Shown piece after piece: positions 36,867 through 47,800 of a stretch of DNA of 64,000 bases (the stretch's first letter is position 1; the number at the start of each line of letters is the position of its first letter). The DNA lies in assembly GCA_965656875.1 (NCBI GenBank), contig CBFHMJ010000009.1:124001-188000 (forward strand), in the 5' to 3' direction. The notes below the pieces were generated by a model. That model did not search any database. It saw only the letters and a program-made list of their open reading frames with translations, and was not told where the DNA came from. Made by a program: the position numbers and the translations under genes. Source of the stretch: CBFHMJ01 sp965656875 (GTDB taxonomy: Bacteria; Pseudomonadota; Gammaproteobacteria; Enterobacterales; Alteromonadaceae).

Positions 36867-37970
36867 TTACTCGTCGTCTTCGTCGGATTCGATACCCAGT
36901 TCCAGCTGAATTTCTTCAATACTTGGTAACGATTCCAAAATTTCCTTACGTTGCAAATCAGCCGTATTTTGTTGCCAGTTTGCTACGCTAATCGGACTGT
37001 TATAACCATTCAAAGAATACTCAACGACCATTTCATCCCGGGTTTTGACCAACAAAAGTCCGATGGTTGGTTTATCGGTTTTATGCCTCAGTAATTCATC
37101 CACGGCCTGAATGTACATGTTCAACTGACCTACATGCCCAGGCTCGAATTTGCCAACTTTCAGCTCTACCACCACAAAACAACGCAATCTCAGGTGGTAA
37201 AACAGCAAATCGGCATAAAAGTCACTGTCACCTATTTCCAACAACACCTGACGGCCAACGAACGCGAATCCCTGTCCCAGCTCCACCAGAAATTTATGGA
37301 TATGCTCTATCAGTTGCTGTTCCAGATCAGATTCACGCCGTACATCACTTTGAGCCAGGAAATCGAAGACATAGGGATCTTTAAACGTGTGAGCAACCAA
37401 ATCTGAATCATGCTCTGGAATCGTCAGATCAAAATTGTTCGTCGCTTTACCTTCCCGTTCATGCAACCTTGCCTCTATCTGGATTTCCAGCATCGAACGA
37501 CTTAATCCCATCGTCAGGATTTTCTCGGCATACCATCGCCTTACATCCGGTTCTTTCACCTTGTCAATCAACGTCAGATTAGTCCGCCAGGGAATCTGAG
37601 AAATTAACGTTTCTACCAACGAATAATCAGGCCAACTTTCGGCAAACTTCCGCATGTATTTAAGATTCCTTGCCGAGAATCCTGACGTTGACGGGTAAGC
37701 CTTTTTCAGGTCATAAGACAATCTGTCGATGACTTTAGCGCCCCACCCCTGCGCATTTTGTTTTTCCAGAATTTGCTGACCGACCTTCCAGTACATCAAA
37801 ATCATTTCGCTGTTTACGGCCAGAATCGCTTTCGTGCGATGTTGTTCAATTTTTCCTTTTAGCTGACTCAAAAAATCTTTGTACTCATCGGGCATATCCA
37901 TCAAAGGCGAAGCAACAGGCATTGTTGCTTTTGAATTTTTTCCTCTGACTCGTCTTTGTTTATTAACCAT
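36867..37970 (-). CDS. DUF1016 (YhcG-type) PDDEXK nuclease protein
   Basis: 367 residues from the ATG at 37970 (AAGGAG 6 nt upstream; a TTG one codon earlier is less likely). The N-terminal helical DUF1016_N domain (about 25-180) includes MYWKVGQQILEKQ and the GFSARNLKYMRKFAESWP motif; the C-terminal PDDEXK nuclease domain (about 190-345) has DFYADLLFYHLRLRCFVVVELKVGKF with D, then E-x-K. The C-terminus is acidic (ESDEDDE). YhcG-like proteins are linked to DNA processing, restriction and mobile DNA. Nothing in the family connects to peptide synthesis, yet it sits between PhyH and NRPS-C on the same strand, which suggests an insertion. The flanks have inverted repeats (37987-38023 and 36830-36860), but no transposase is present. 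Confidence 0.9.
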   Translation of the reverse strand: MVNKQRRVRGKNSKATMPVASPLMDMPDEYKDFLSQLKGKIEQHRTKAILAVNSEMILMYWKVGQQILEKQNAQGWGAKVIDRLSYDLKKAYPSTSGFSARNLKYMRKFAESWPDYSLVETLISQIPWRTNLTLIDKVKEPDVRRWYAEKILTMGLSRSMLEIQIEARLHEREGKATNNFDLTIPEHDSDLVAHTFKDPYVFDFLAQSDVRRESDLEQQLIEHIHKFLVELGQGFAFVGRQVLLEIGDSDFYADLLFYHLRLRCFVVVELKVGKFEPGHVGQLNMYIQAVDELLRHKTDKPTIGLLLVKTRDEMVVEYSLNGYNSPISVANWQQNTADLQRKEILESLPSIEEIQLELGIESDEDDE

Positions 37971-37986
37971 CAAAATCTCCTTTTTT

Positions 37987-38023
37987 CCGGTTAACGATTC
38001 AATCCAAACTCCGTGTTAACCGG
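37987..38023. repeat. inverted repeat around the phyH stop codon
   Basis: CCGGTTAAC (37987-37995) and GTTAACCGG (38015-38023) are perfect inverted copies separated by 19 nt, and they span the end of the dioxygenase gene. On the minus strand a run of As, not Ts, follows, so it is not a standard terminator. It may be an mRNA-stability hairpin or the border of an insertion. Confidence 0.5.
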
Positions 38024-38861
38024 TAGCGTCAATATCCACTACTTCTAATGGTGTGTAATCCCGTGTTGCTAAAAACGCTGGCCGTAAGTCTCCATTTTGA
38101 GACACAGGTTTATTGCTTACTGCGTTATAAGTAATGATGAGTAATCGCCTGTCTTGCGGCGACAAATTAACGGAGGAGCAATGAGCGGTTTTAGGGTCGA
38201 AGGCCAGTACATCGCCGGCTTTGCCTGTCGCAAACACGGGTTCGCTGGTTAGCAGTAAATCGTTGATTCGCTGATGGCTGATTTGCCATGTCAGGTTTTC
38301 GGAGACATCCTGACGCCAGCTATCAGTGGCGTTTTTCTCAGTGGAAGAATGATCGATATCGCACAACTCACCAAGCAAATGACTGCAAGGAATAAAGCAC
38401 AAAGGACCATGTAGCATGGCAACATCGTCAAGAAAAATGCCGATATTGAGAATCTTGTTACCTGCTGGTACACCATCTTTTTGCTGCCAGTAAATATGAT
38501 CCTGATGCCACGGCCAATACTGGCCGTTCATGCGTTGCTTCACGTTCACTTTAAGCTGGTGTGCATACACAGGCTCGCCAAGATATTCCTGAGCGAGTCC
38601 CAACAAATTCGGATGGCGGATCAGTCGTTCAAAAAAATCATCGAACAATTGCAACCCGTGAATACCCCTGGGAGTTGTTCCATCTTTTTCAAATACAATT
38701 CCAGGATGACCAGCATCCAGATAATCATCAATGTGTTGGTTAATATCGTGTACATACGCAGAACTAAGCCCGGCAACTTGCTGAACGAATCCCTGACGCT
38801 GAATCGCCGTTATTAGCGCTTTACATGTTGGCTGATGGCTATACGAATCACTCTGCATCAT
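38016..38861 (-). CDS. PhyH-family Fe(II)/2-oxoglutarate dioxygenase
   Basis: 281 residues. The iron-binding triad is visible: H119 and D121 in WPWHQDHIYW and H227 in DPKTAHCSS, with R238 or R239 for 2-oxoglutarate. An Asp in HxD (not Gly or Ala) means hydroxylase or desaturase rather than halogenase. Relatives hydroxylate free amino acids such as proline or ectoine, or residues on carrier proteins. Its ATG (38861) overlaps the NRPS-B stop (TGATG), with GGGAG just upstream; a second ATG follows at once. Coupling to NRPS-B suggests it hydroxylates a residue of this peptide; which one is unknown. Confidence 0.9.
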   Translation of the reverse strand: MMQSDSYSHQPTCKALITAIQRQGFVQQVAGLSSAYVHDINQHIDDYLDAGHPGIVFEKDGTTPRGIHGLQLFDDFFERLIRHPNLLGLAQEYLGEPVYAHQLKVNVKQRMNGQYWPWHQDHIYWQQKDGVPAGNKILNIGIFLDDVAMLHGPLCFIPCSHLLGELCDIDHSSTEKNATDSWRQDVSENLTWQISHQRINDLLLTSEPVFATGKAGDVLAFDPKTAHCSSVNLSPQDRRLLIITYNAVSNKPVSQNGDLRPAFLATRDYTPLEVVDIDATG

Positions 38862-41800
38862 CAGAACTCCCAGCTATTGTCATCGTCGTCAATAAGCTGT
38901 TCATCAGCAACGATGCCCTGAGCCAGCAACAATTCTTCGTCGATTAAACGAGCTAATGCCGTCAATGTTTGATGATCGAAAACCTGTCGCACAGCGATAT
39001 CAACTGACCACTGTTCTTTAATCGCAATGACCAGCCGAGTGACCAGAATCGAGTGTCCTCCAAGAGAGAAAAAGTTGCTCTCACAGCCAGGCTGATGGGC
39101 TTCATCCAGGTGTAATAACGATGACCAGACAGCACTCAGCGTGATCTCGGTGTCTGTCTGTGGCGGCAATCCGTCATCTTGTGGTAATTCAATCGGCGGT
39201 AAGGCGTTAGTATCAACTTTTCCATTGGTGTTGAGTGGGAATGCGTCCATTACTTGCCAACCGGACGGCTGCATATAGTCTGGTAGCTGCTCTCTCACCC
39301 AGGCGGTCAGTGCGGTCAGGTCAGCTGATTCATTCAGCACCAACCAGGCCAGCACACGTTCTTGTTTAATCTGTACTTTGGCGGCAATGACGGTTTCATG
39401 TTGCAGCAACGTAGCCTCTATAGCTCCTGGCTCAACTCTGAAGCCTCGAATCTTGACCTGATGATCTTTCCGTCCACCGTATTCCAACCAGGATTGCTTA
39501 CTATCCGAATCGGTATGCCAGCGCACGATGTCACCTGTTCGATAAAAACGTGTAGTAGCGCCCAGCTTTGTATCAATCGCAGAAAGTCCGGTTACAAACG
39601 ATTTTTCTGTGGTTTCAGCATTATTCAAATAACCTGTCGCCAGTGCGTCGCCTGCAATTAACAGCTCCCCCCAACATCCCTCAGGCACACTCTGGTCATG
39701 AGAATCCACAATCCAGGCTTGTGTATTGGCAATTGGTCGGCCAACAGGCGTATTACCTGACCATTCAACAGGCCAGTGTTGGCTTTCCTGTGGCAGAGTG
39801 AAGCTGGTAATGACATGAGTTTCAGTCGGACCAAAATGATTCACCAGGGTAAACCCAGCGCCAGCCTGCTGTTGTCTGTCGTACCAGGTCCGTATCGCAT
39901 CAGACAGTTTCAGGGCTTCTGCCGTCGAAATGACCACGCGTAATGAATCCAGGATGAGGCGCTGGTCATTGCAATATTCCGCCAGCGCTAACAGCATGGT
40001 GTATGGCAGATTTAATGTCGTAAGTTGCTGCGTCTGAATTACCGCTGCGGTTTCTGGGACCGAGCGCTGTGTATCCCGATCTATCAGTACCAGTTTTCCA
40101 CCCGTTGATAACGCCAACATCATATCGGTGAAACTCATATCAAAACCGACAGAAGCGAATTGCAGAACATGACAGGCTTCGCAAAGCGCAGGTGTTTCAG
40201 CCTTTAATGCCTCAATTAAATTCACCAGCGCCCTGTGCGGCATTTCAATACCCTTTGGCAACCCGGTTGAACCTGAGGTGTACAACACATAAGCCGGAGA
40301 ATTGTCAGCGACAGACACATGGACTGGCGAACCAGTAACGGATGTTTCTTCCAACAACACCGCATCAATATCAATCAGATGATGTGATGTGAGTGGATGC
40401 GATGTGGATGACTCATCAAGCGGTGAAGCTGCGCCAGTTATCGTTGGCATCGTTGAACGAGTGACAATACATCGTGTCTGAGCCAGCGATAACCGCTGTT
40501 CAGCCTGTGCCAGTGGATAAGCTGGATCAATTGGCACATAACACGCACCGGCTTTCAGAATCGCAAGAATAGCGATGATCATGTGTGGGCTTCGGTCAAG
40601 CCAGACAACCACTCTTTCGCCTGGTTGAATACCGTAATTAAGCAAAGCATTCGCCACTCGGTTCACCTGTTCACTTAATGCCTGATAACTAATCGTTGTT
40701 CCGTCCGGCGCAACCAGCGCAACAGCTTCCGGGGTTTTAGTTCCTTGCTGAATGAACAACTCATGGACTGTCGCAACAGCTGGTGTGAGCTGAATTCCCT
40801 GTCCACGCTGTCGTAATGTTTCTCGTTCTGATGGCGTTAATAGCGGTAGAGAAGCTATTGCTGTCTCTGGTGCGGATAATGCCGCTAATGCCAATTGTTC
40901 AAAATGATCCGCAAACTTCGTTATCCGCTGTTCAGTAAACAAACTGGTTGCGTATTGCCAGTTAATTCTCAGGACCGAATGGCCGTCCGGCTGACGAATC
41001 TCATTAATGTGAATATTTAAATCGAATGGCGTTGCGACATCCGCAGGCGGGACTGGTGTAAACGTCAGATCAGCTAGCGCTATTGCTTCTTGCTCATTGT
41101 TTTGTAGCACCAGCATCACCTGAAATAACGGATGATGACTCAAGCTACGCTGCGGTTGCAGCAACTCAACTAGTTGATCAAACGGCAATGTCTGATGCTC
41201 AAAACTTTGCAGAATCATCTGCTTATTTGTTGCCAATGCTTCCTTGAATGAGACATTTGCATCGTACCGTGAACGTAACACCAATGTATTGACGAAAAAA
41301 CCCACCAGAGGTTCCAGTTCAGGTGTTTGACGACCCGCAATCGGGGTTCCAAGCACGATGTCTGACTCACCGCTATAACGATGCAATAAACTACTGACCA
41401 GGGTTTCCAACAGCATAAACAAGGTGACATCATGCTGTTGTGCAAACTGATTCAGCGCACTCGTCAGATTAGCTGATAGCGTTTGTCTGACCGTCTTACC
41501 TGCATAGTGTTGGCGGGCCGGACGATTAAAGTCCGTCGGTAAACGATGTAATGCCGGTAACGCTGCCAACTGGTTTTGCCACCAGCGTTCCGCTTGCTCA
41601 AGTCTCTGATTGCTGAGCAACTGTTGCCAGCGGGCATAATCATGATATTGCACACTCAATTCAGGCAGTGACTGTTGTTGGTAGAGCTGAGTGATTTCAC
41701 GGATGATGACTGCCATCGACCAGCCATCACCAGCAATATGATGCAAATTAAACAACAAGACATGTCGATTCAACGCGCATTTAACCAGTGTGACCCGCAG

Positions 41801-44800
41801 CATAATGTCCGAGTGAAGCTGGAAACTATGCAAGGCTTCTTCACAAACCATTGCGTCAATGGTCGACTGCTGATCTGATTCGTTCGAGATGTCCTCCATC
41901 ATCAACGTAAACTGCTCAGCGGGTAGTAACGTCAAACTGGCGGCGGTTTCCGCATATTCGCCGGTAGACTGAACAAACACCGTTCGCAATACCTGGTGTC
42001 GTGTAATCAGTGTTCGGATTGCCGATTCCAGTCTGGCTATGTCCAATTCACCATCCAGTTGTAACGTCGCAGGTATGTTGTATTGATAACTACTACCTTC
42101 CAGCTGATCAATAAACCATAAACGGCGTTGAGCAAATGACATAACCGCCGACTTTTCATCGAAAGGTTGAGCAGTCAGCGCCGGTACGTTTACCGTGTTT
42201 TCACCGTGGCTCACAGCCTGCGCCAGTTCAGCGACAGTCGGGCCATCAAACAACACCTTAAGCGGCAAATGTACACTAAATGTTTGTTCAATCCGATTCA
42301 TCAGTCGCGTTGCTAACAGACTGTGTCCACCCGCCGTAAAGAAGTTATCAAATCGGCCCGGCACTTCATGCTGGTGAGCCGGTAACAACTGTTGCCACAA
42401 CTCAGCGATCCGGCTTTCGGTCTCTCCGACAGGTGCCATCCAGTTTTGCATAATGCGGTCATCCGCCGTCATAGCGGGTAAACCAGCCCCATCAATCTTG
42501 CCATTGATCGTTAAAGGCATGACATCCAGAATTTTAATCGCTGTCGGTATCATGTATTCGGCCAGATGCCGTGACAGGTATTGCCTGAAATCGTTGAGCC
42601 ACTGCGTCGATTCATTCGCAGCGCGTCGGTCAGCCCACATCGCAAGCCAACAAACCAGCTGTTCAACATCATCAATTCTTTGCACCGCAACCCGGCAACT
42701 GCTGACATCAGCATAGTCATTGATCACAGACTCAATCTCACCCGTTTCAATCCGATAGCCACGGAGTTTTATCTGATGATCCAATCGCCCAACAAACGAC
42801 AAGCAACCGTCAGCCGTCCAGCGAACTAAATCACCGGTACGATACATCCGGCTTCCCTCCGCCATAAACGGATCAGCAACAAAACGCTCTGCTGTCAGGT
42901 CAGGGCGATTGTGATAACCCGTTGCAACGCCTGGGCCGCCAATATACAACTCACCCGGTACCCCCGGCGGTAACAACTGTTGCTGCTGATCAAGTATGTA
43001 GCACCGATAATTCTGAATCGGACGACCTATGGTGTCCCACTGCTGAGGGTTGGAGTAATCAGCAATTGACGCCGTAATACTGGTTTCTGTCGGTCCATAA
43101 ACATTGAAGAATTTACGCCCCTGCGACCAGTAACGCGCCAGCGATTCCTGCACTTTTTCCGCGCCAACGACCAGGTGAGATAATGACGGAATCGGTAATT
43201 CCGGTTGCGCAGCCAACAATGACGCGGGAACCGCCGTGTGAGTGACCTGATGGGAATCAGCAAACTGATGAATCGTTTGTGCTGACTGTTTCACATCATA
43301 GATACACAAGGTCGCCCCGGCACACAATGTCATGAAGGTATGAGAGATTGATGCATCAAAATTAAACGACACCAGGTGCATAAACCGACTAGCAGGATTC
43401 ACCTCGTAACTATCGATATCGGCACAAATGGCGTTAATCAATCCAGCGTGTGGAATCACCACACCTTTTGGTAAGCCCGTCGAGCCAGAGGTGTAAATCA
43501 TGTATGCCGGTACATCAACAGCACGATTATCTGTGCTGAGATTTACACGGTGTTCAGCATCCGCTGCTGGCAATTCATCGACCACAACAGCTGACACATC
43601 AATACCAGACGTTGCCAGACATTCAGTCAGCACCGATTGCGTCACTGTACTAACGATAACGTGAGAAACATCGGCATCCCGTAACATATGCGCCAGTCTT
43701 TCTGCCGGAGCTTCCGGGTCAAATGGCACCCAGGCAAATCCAGCCTGAGCAACCGCCAGCATTGCCGCCGGATACCACGCCGAACGCTCCAGTAAAATAC
43801 CGACAAATCCCGAGCCTTCACCCGACAAAACTTGCTGCGATAATACGCTGGATAGTTGATCGACCCGGAAAGCCAGTTGTTGATAATTTAAGGTTTCATC
43901 ATTGGTGATCACCGCAGCCTGCTGCGGTCGTTCAGTTACTTGCTGTTTAAAGCGAGTAAGAATTGAATCGTTATCAGAAACGGATACCTCAGGCCCCTGG
44001 AAGTCCGTGAGTAATCGGTTTTTGGTCGCTTCCGGCAATATCGCCAGCAAGCCGACTGACAATGACGGATCAGCCAGAATGCTGGTAAGCAACTGTTCAA
44101 AACAGCCCGCCATTTGTTGCAGTGTTTGGTGATAAAACAAGTCAGGGTTGTAGTGCCAGTGACAAGTCAGTGTATCGCCCTCACCCTGAATACTAAGCTC
44201 CAGATCGAACTTAATACTGTGACCATCACGTTCAACCGATTCGATCTCAATATCATTAAACACTACGGCTTCTGAGGCAGAATCCTGGAAGATAAACATG
44301 AGCTGGAATAGTGGGGAGATGCTCAGATTCCGTTGTGAGCAAACCTGTTCAACGATCATTTCAAACGGAACATGTTGATGCTGCCAGGCGGTAAGCAATT
44401 TCTGCTTATTAGCGGCTAATAACTCAACAAAAGTCGCATCATTTGCAAATTGCTGACGCAACACCAGAGTATTCACAAAAAATCCGGTTATTGCTTCCAG
44501 TTCCTGATGCGTTCGGCCAGATAATGGCGTGCCCATCACGATATCATGCATCGGATTATTATCGCTGACGTTGGTCTGGTAGCGGCTTAACAATACGGAA
44601 AATGCGGTTTGCAACAACATATACAAAGTCACGTCCTGCTCACCAGCAAAAGCACGCAATGCCTGAGTAGTAGCCGCATCGATCATGCGAGTAATTCGTT
44701 GACCTGCAAAGCCCTGAACCGCTGGACGAGGTTTATCAAGTGGCAGATTATGGCATTCCGGCACACCGGCTAACTGTCGCTTCCACCAGTCAATTGAATC

Positions 44801-47800
44801 CGTTAACACACCGCTGTGTAACCAGGACTGCTGCCAACTGGCATAATCGGCATAACTGAATTGTTGAGAAGCAACGCCCTGATCGGCAGAATCCTGCTCA
44901 TAGGTTGCGATACATTCGTTTATCAAACGTTCAACCGACCAGCCATCTGCAGCAATATGATGAACGCAATAACTTAACACCCAGTCACGGTCGGCCAGTT
45001 TGATTAAATGGACACGAATCAACGCATTCGGATGAGCTTCTCCAGCCCGAAAATGCAGATTGAAAATAAATGCCGCATCTTGTTGTAAATGCGTTTGTAC
45101 CGCAGCTAGTTGCGTATCATGTCCTGTGATTATCGTCAGATCTGACGTTTGAAAATGAGCATGAGCGGCAGGCAAAACAATCTGTTGCTCTCCGGAATAC
45201 AACGTCCTTAGCGTCGGATGCCGGTCAACTAACACCTGTATGGCATGTTTGAACTGACTGACATTAATGTCCCCTTTTAGTCGGATTGCAGCCGGAATGT
45301 TGTAACGCGCCGAAGCACCTTCCATTTGCTCGATCAACCAAAGTCGCTGCTGCGCAAAACTCTGTGGATAAGCCACCGCTCCATGTTCCAGATTCACGCT
45401 TTGTTCGTGCGCAAACTCTGCCGATAAAGCCGGTAATACTGCATGCTCGTTACCACCTTGCATTAACGATCTGACTTCCGTCGTTAATGCCGCAATGGTT
45501 GGCGCAGCGAACAGACTTCGCAGTTGAATATCCACACCAAAAGATCGACGAATCGCAGAAATCAACCGGGTCGCTAATAATGAATGCCCACCCAGTTCGA
45601 AGAAATTATGATTAACGCCAGGCTGTTCTACATCCAGTAACTGGCTCCAGATCGCTGCCATTTCTTGTTCATGCTCATCAGATGGCGCGACATAAGCCGT
45701 CGTTTGCAAATCAGCTTCCGCTGGCGCTGGCAGCGCTTTACGATCTATTTTACCGTTCGCCGTTAATGGCAGATGTTCCAGCCAGACCATGCTGGCTGGC
45801 ATCATGTAATTGGGCAACGAGTCAGACAAATGTTGTTTAAGCGCAGAGGTCAGAGGCGCACACAACCGAGATAACTGAGGATAGTTAGTAAGCACTGACT
45901 GTTGATATTCACTACGGGAAGTAATAGCAGGAGCCTTTATCCCCAAAGGAATAAGCACAACATCCAGACGAGCCATATCATCCTGAGACCAGCTGTATTC
46001 AAGACGATACCCCAGTTCAAGCGCCGCTTTACGAAGTTGAATTAATGATGAATCGTCTGAGTATTCAAAACGCTCCAACTGGGATGGTGTTAGTACCAAC
46101 CCTGGTTTCCAACGCATTAATTCCTGATGCAATGCAACATCGTTTTTGATACGAGGATTCAACAATCCCGACAGACCGATCACACTGTCTGGCGGTGCGG
46201 ACTGAATCAACGCGGTCAGTTGTAATAAATCCAGCTGGCCTGATTCATCCAACGCTTGCCAGTGAATTTCTCCGCCTGTTTCGGCCACTGACGACGCAGA
46301 TAGCACAACGTCATAGCGGTAACGCAACATTTCAGAATCCAGCGAACCCTGTTTGACCAGGATATCTGCACGCTCTATCTGGCTATAGTGATTCTGTAAT
46401 TCAAGGAAAAAAGACGGGCTGATAACCAGCTCTTTTTCCTGCTGAATGTAACGGCGGATATTCGCGGCAAGCTGCCCGGCAGTCGTATTTTCGCCCTGAC
46501 TGATCACCTTATGTCGTTCTATCGCAGCGACATGCGGAGCCAGTAAATCCAGATTACGAATATCGCCAATAAACAAAGAGCCATCGTCGGTCAGCTTGTT
46601 CATCGCCTGGTCAATCACCTGGCGTAGGTAATTCTGATTCGGAAAATACTGCACAACCGAGTTAATGATCACCAGATCGAAAGCTTCACTCGATAACTGG
46701 CCTACCGTCGCCCCTTCTCCGCAATGCAAATGAACATGAGATACCTGTTGTCGAGTGAGTTGCTGTTGAATACCCGCCAGTGCTGTCGCTGAAATATCCA
46801 TACCATGCACTTCACGACAACCCGGCTGATAACGGGTTAACAACATGCCCGTCCCACAGCCAATTTCTAACACTTTTGGAGGCTGCCCCAAACGCGCGGT
46901 TGCCTCATCAATTAATACATGTATTCGTTCCAGCGTGTTATCCAGCCATTCCCACATTGATGCGGGTGGAATGGGCGCTCCGGTATAACTCGAATTCCAG
47001 CCTCGTAACTCAGCGGGTAACCCTTCGTTTTGTTCATCACCGACATAAGTATCATCAAAAATACCCGTCCATTCTTCGACCAGATGATGACCAATGTCAC
47101 CTGAACGCGCTTCCAGCCAGGCTTGTTCCGGGCAAATCCAGGCAACCAATTGTTTGGTTTCAGACGTTTCCCCCGTCGCGCCGACCACACAGGTGTAAAT
47201 GTCATCGTGACTGTTAATCGCTGCTTCTATTTCACCGGTTTCAATACGATAACCCCGGATTTTGACCTGGTTATCCACGCGTCCAATGAATTCGATTACA
47301 TCAGGTTCACCCTGAGCATTCGTGAGATAACGGCCCAAATCACCGGTTTTATACAAACGTTGTTGTAACCCGTCATGCCAGAAGTAACTGGCATTGGTTC
47401 TTGCTTCATCGCCGTAATAACAACGAGCAACACCTATGCCTCCAATATGCAATTCGCCCGGCACACCTAACGGACACATCTCTCCCTGAGAATTCAAAAT
47501 ATAAAATGACTGGTTCGCGAGAGGACGGCCATACGGCACACTTTTTCGTTCGCTGGTGTCGGATTCAATTAAATAATGAATCGACCAGATAGAGCCTTCT
47601 GTCGCGCCGCCCATACTATGAACTTCACAGCCTGGGAACGCGTGCCAGAGACGTTTTGGTAAATTCGGTGGGATCCAGTCGCCACTCAACATAAAGTGAC
47701 GAATCGGCGCGTCCGATTCCTGATCTTTTAGCTGTTCAACCAACAAAACAGCCGATGCTGGTGTGGTGTCCCATAATGTCACACCATGATAATCAATCAA

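Noticed and set aside
36830..36868. 14-bp hairpin read as the terminator of the DUF1016 gene
   Set aside because: The T-run lies on the plus-strand side; on the minus (coding) strand As follow the stem. It is reported only as a dyad.
38016..38861. SyrB2-type halogenase
   Set aside because: The first metal motif is HQD, with the carboxylate ligand present, so a hydroxylase is indicated.
46780..47217. 145-residue plus-strand frame inside NRPS-B
   Set aside because: It is antisense to the methyltransferase region of an unbroken NRPS gene and has no recognisable domain; the same holds for the other antisense frames inside the NRPS genes and for the 132-residue frame at 1907-2305.
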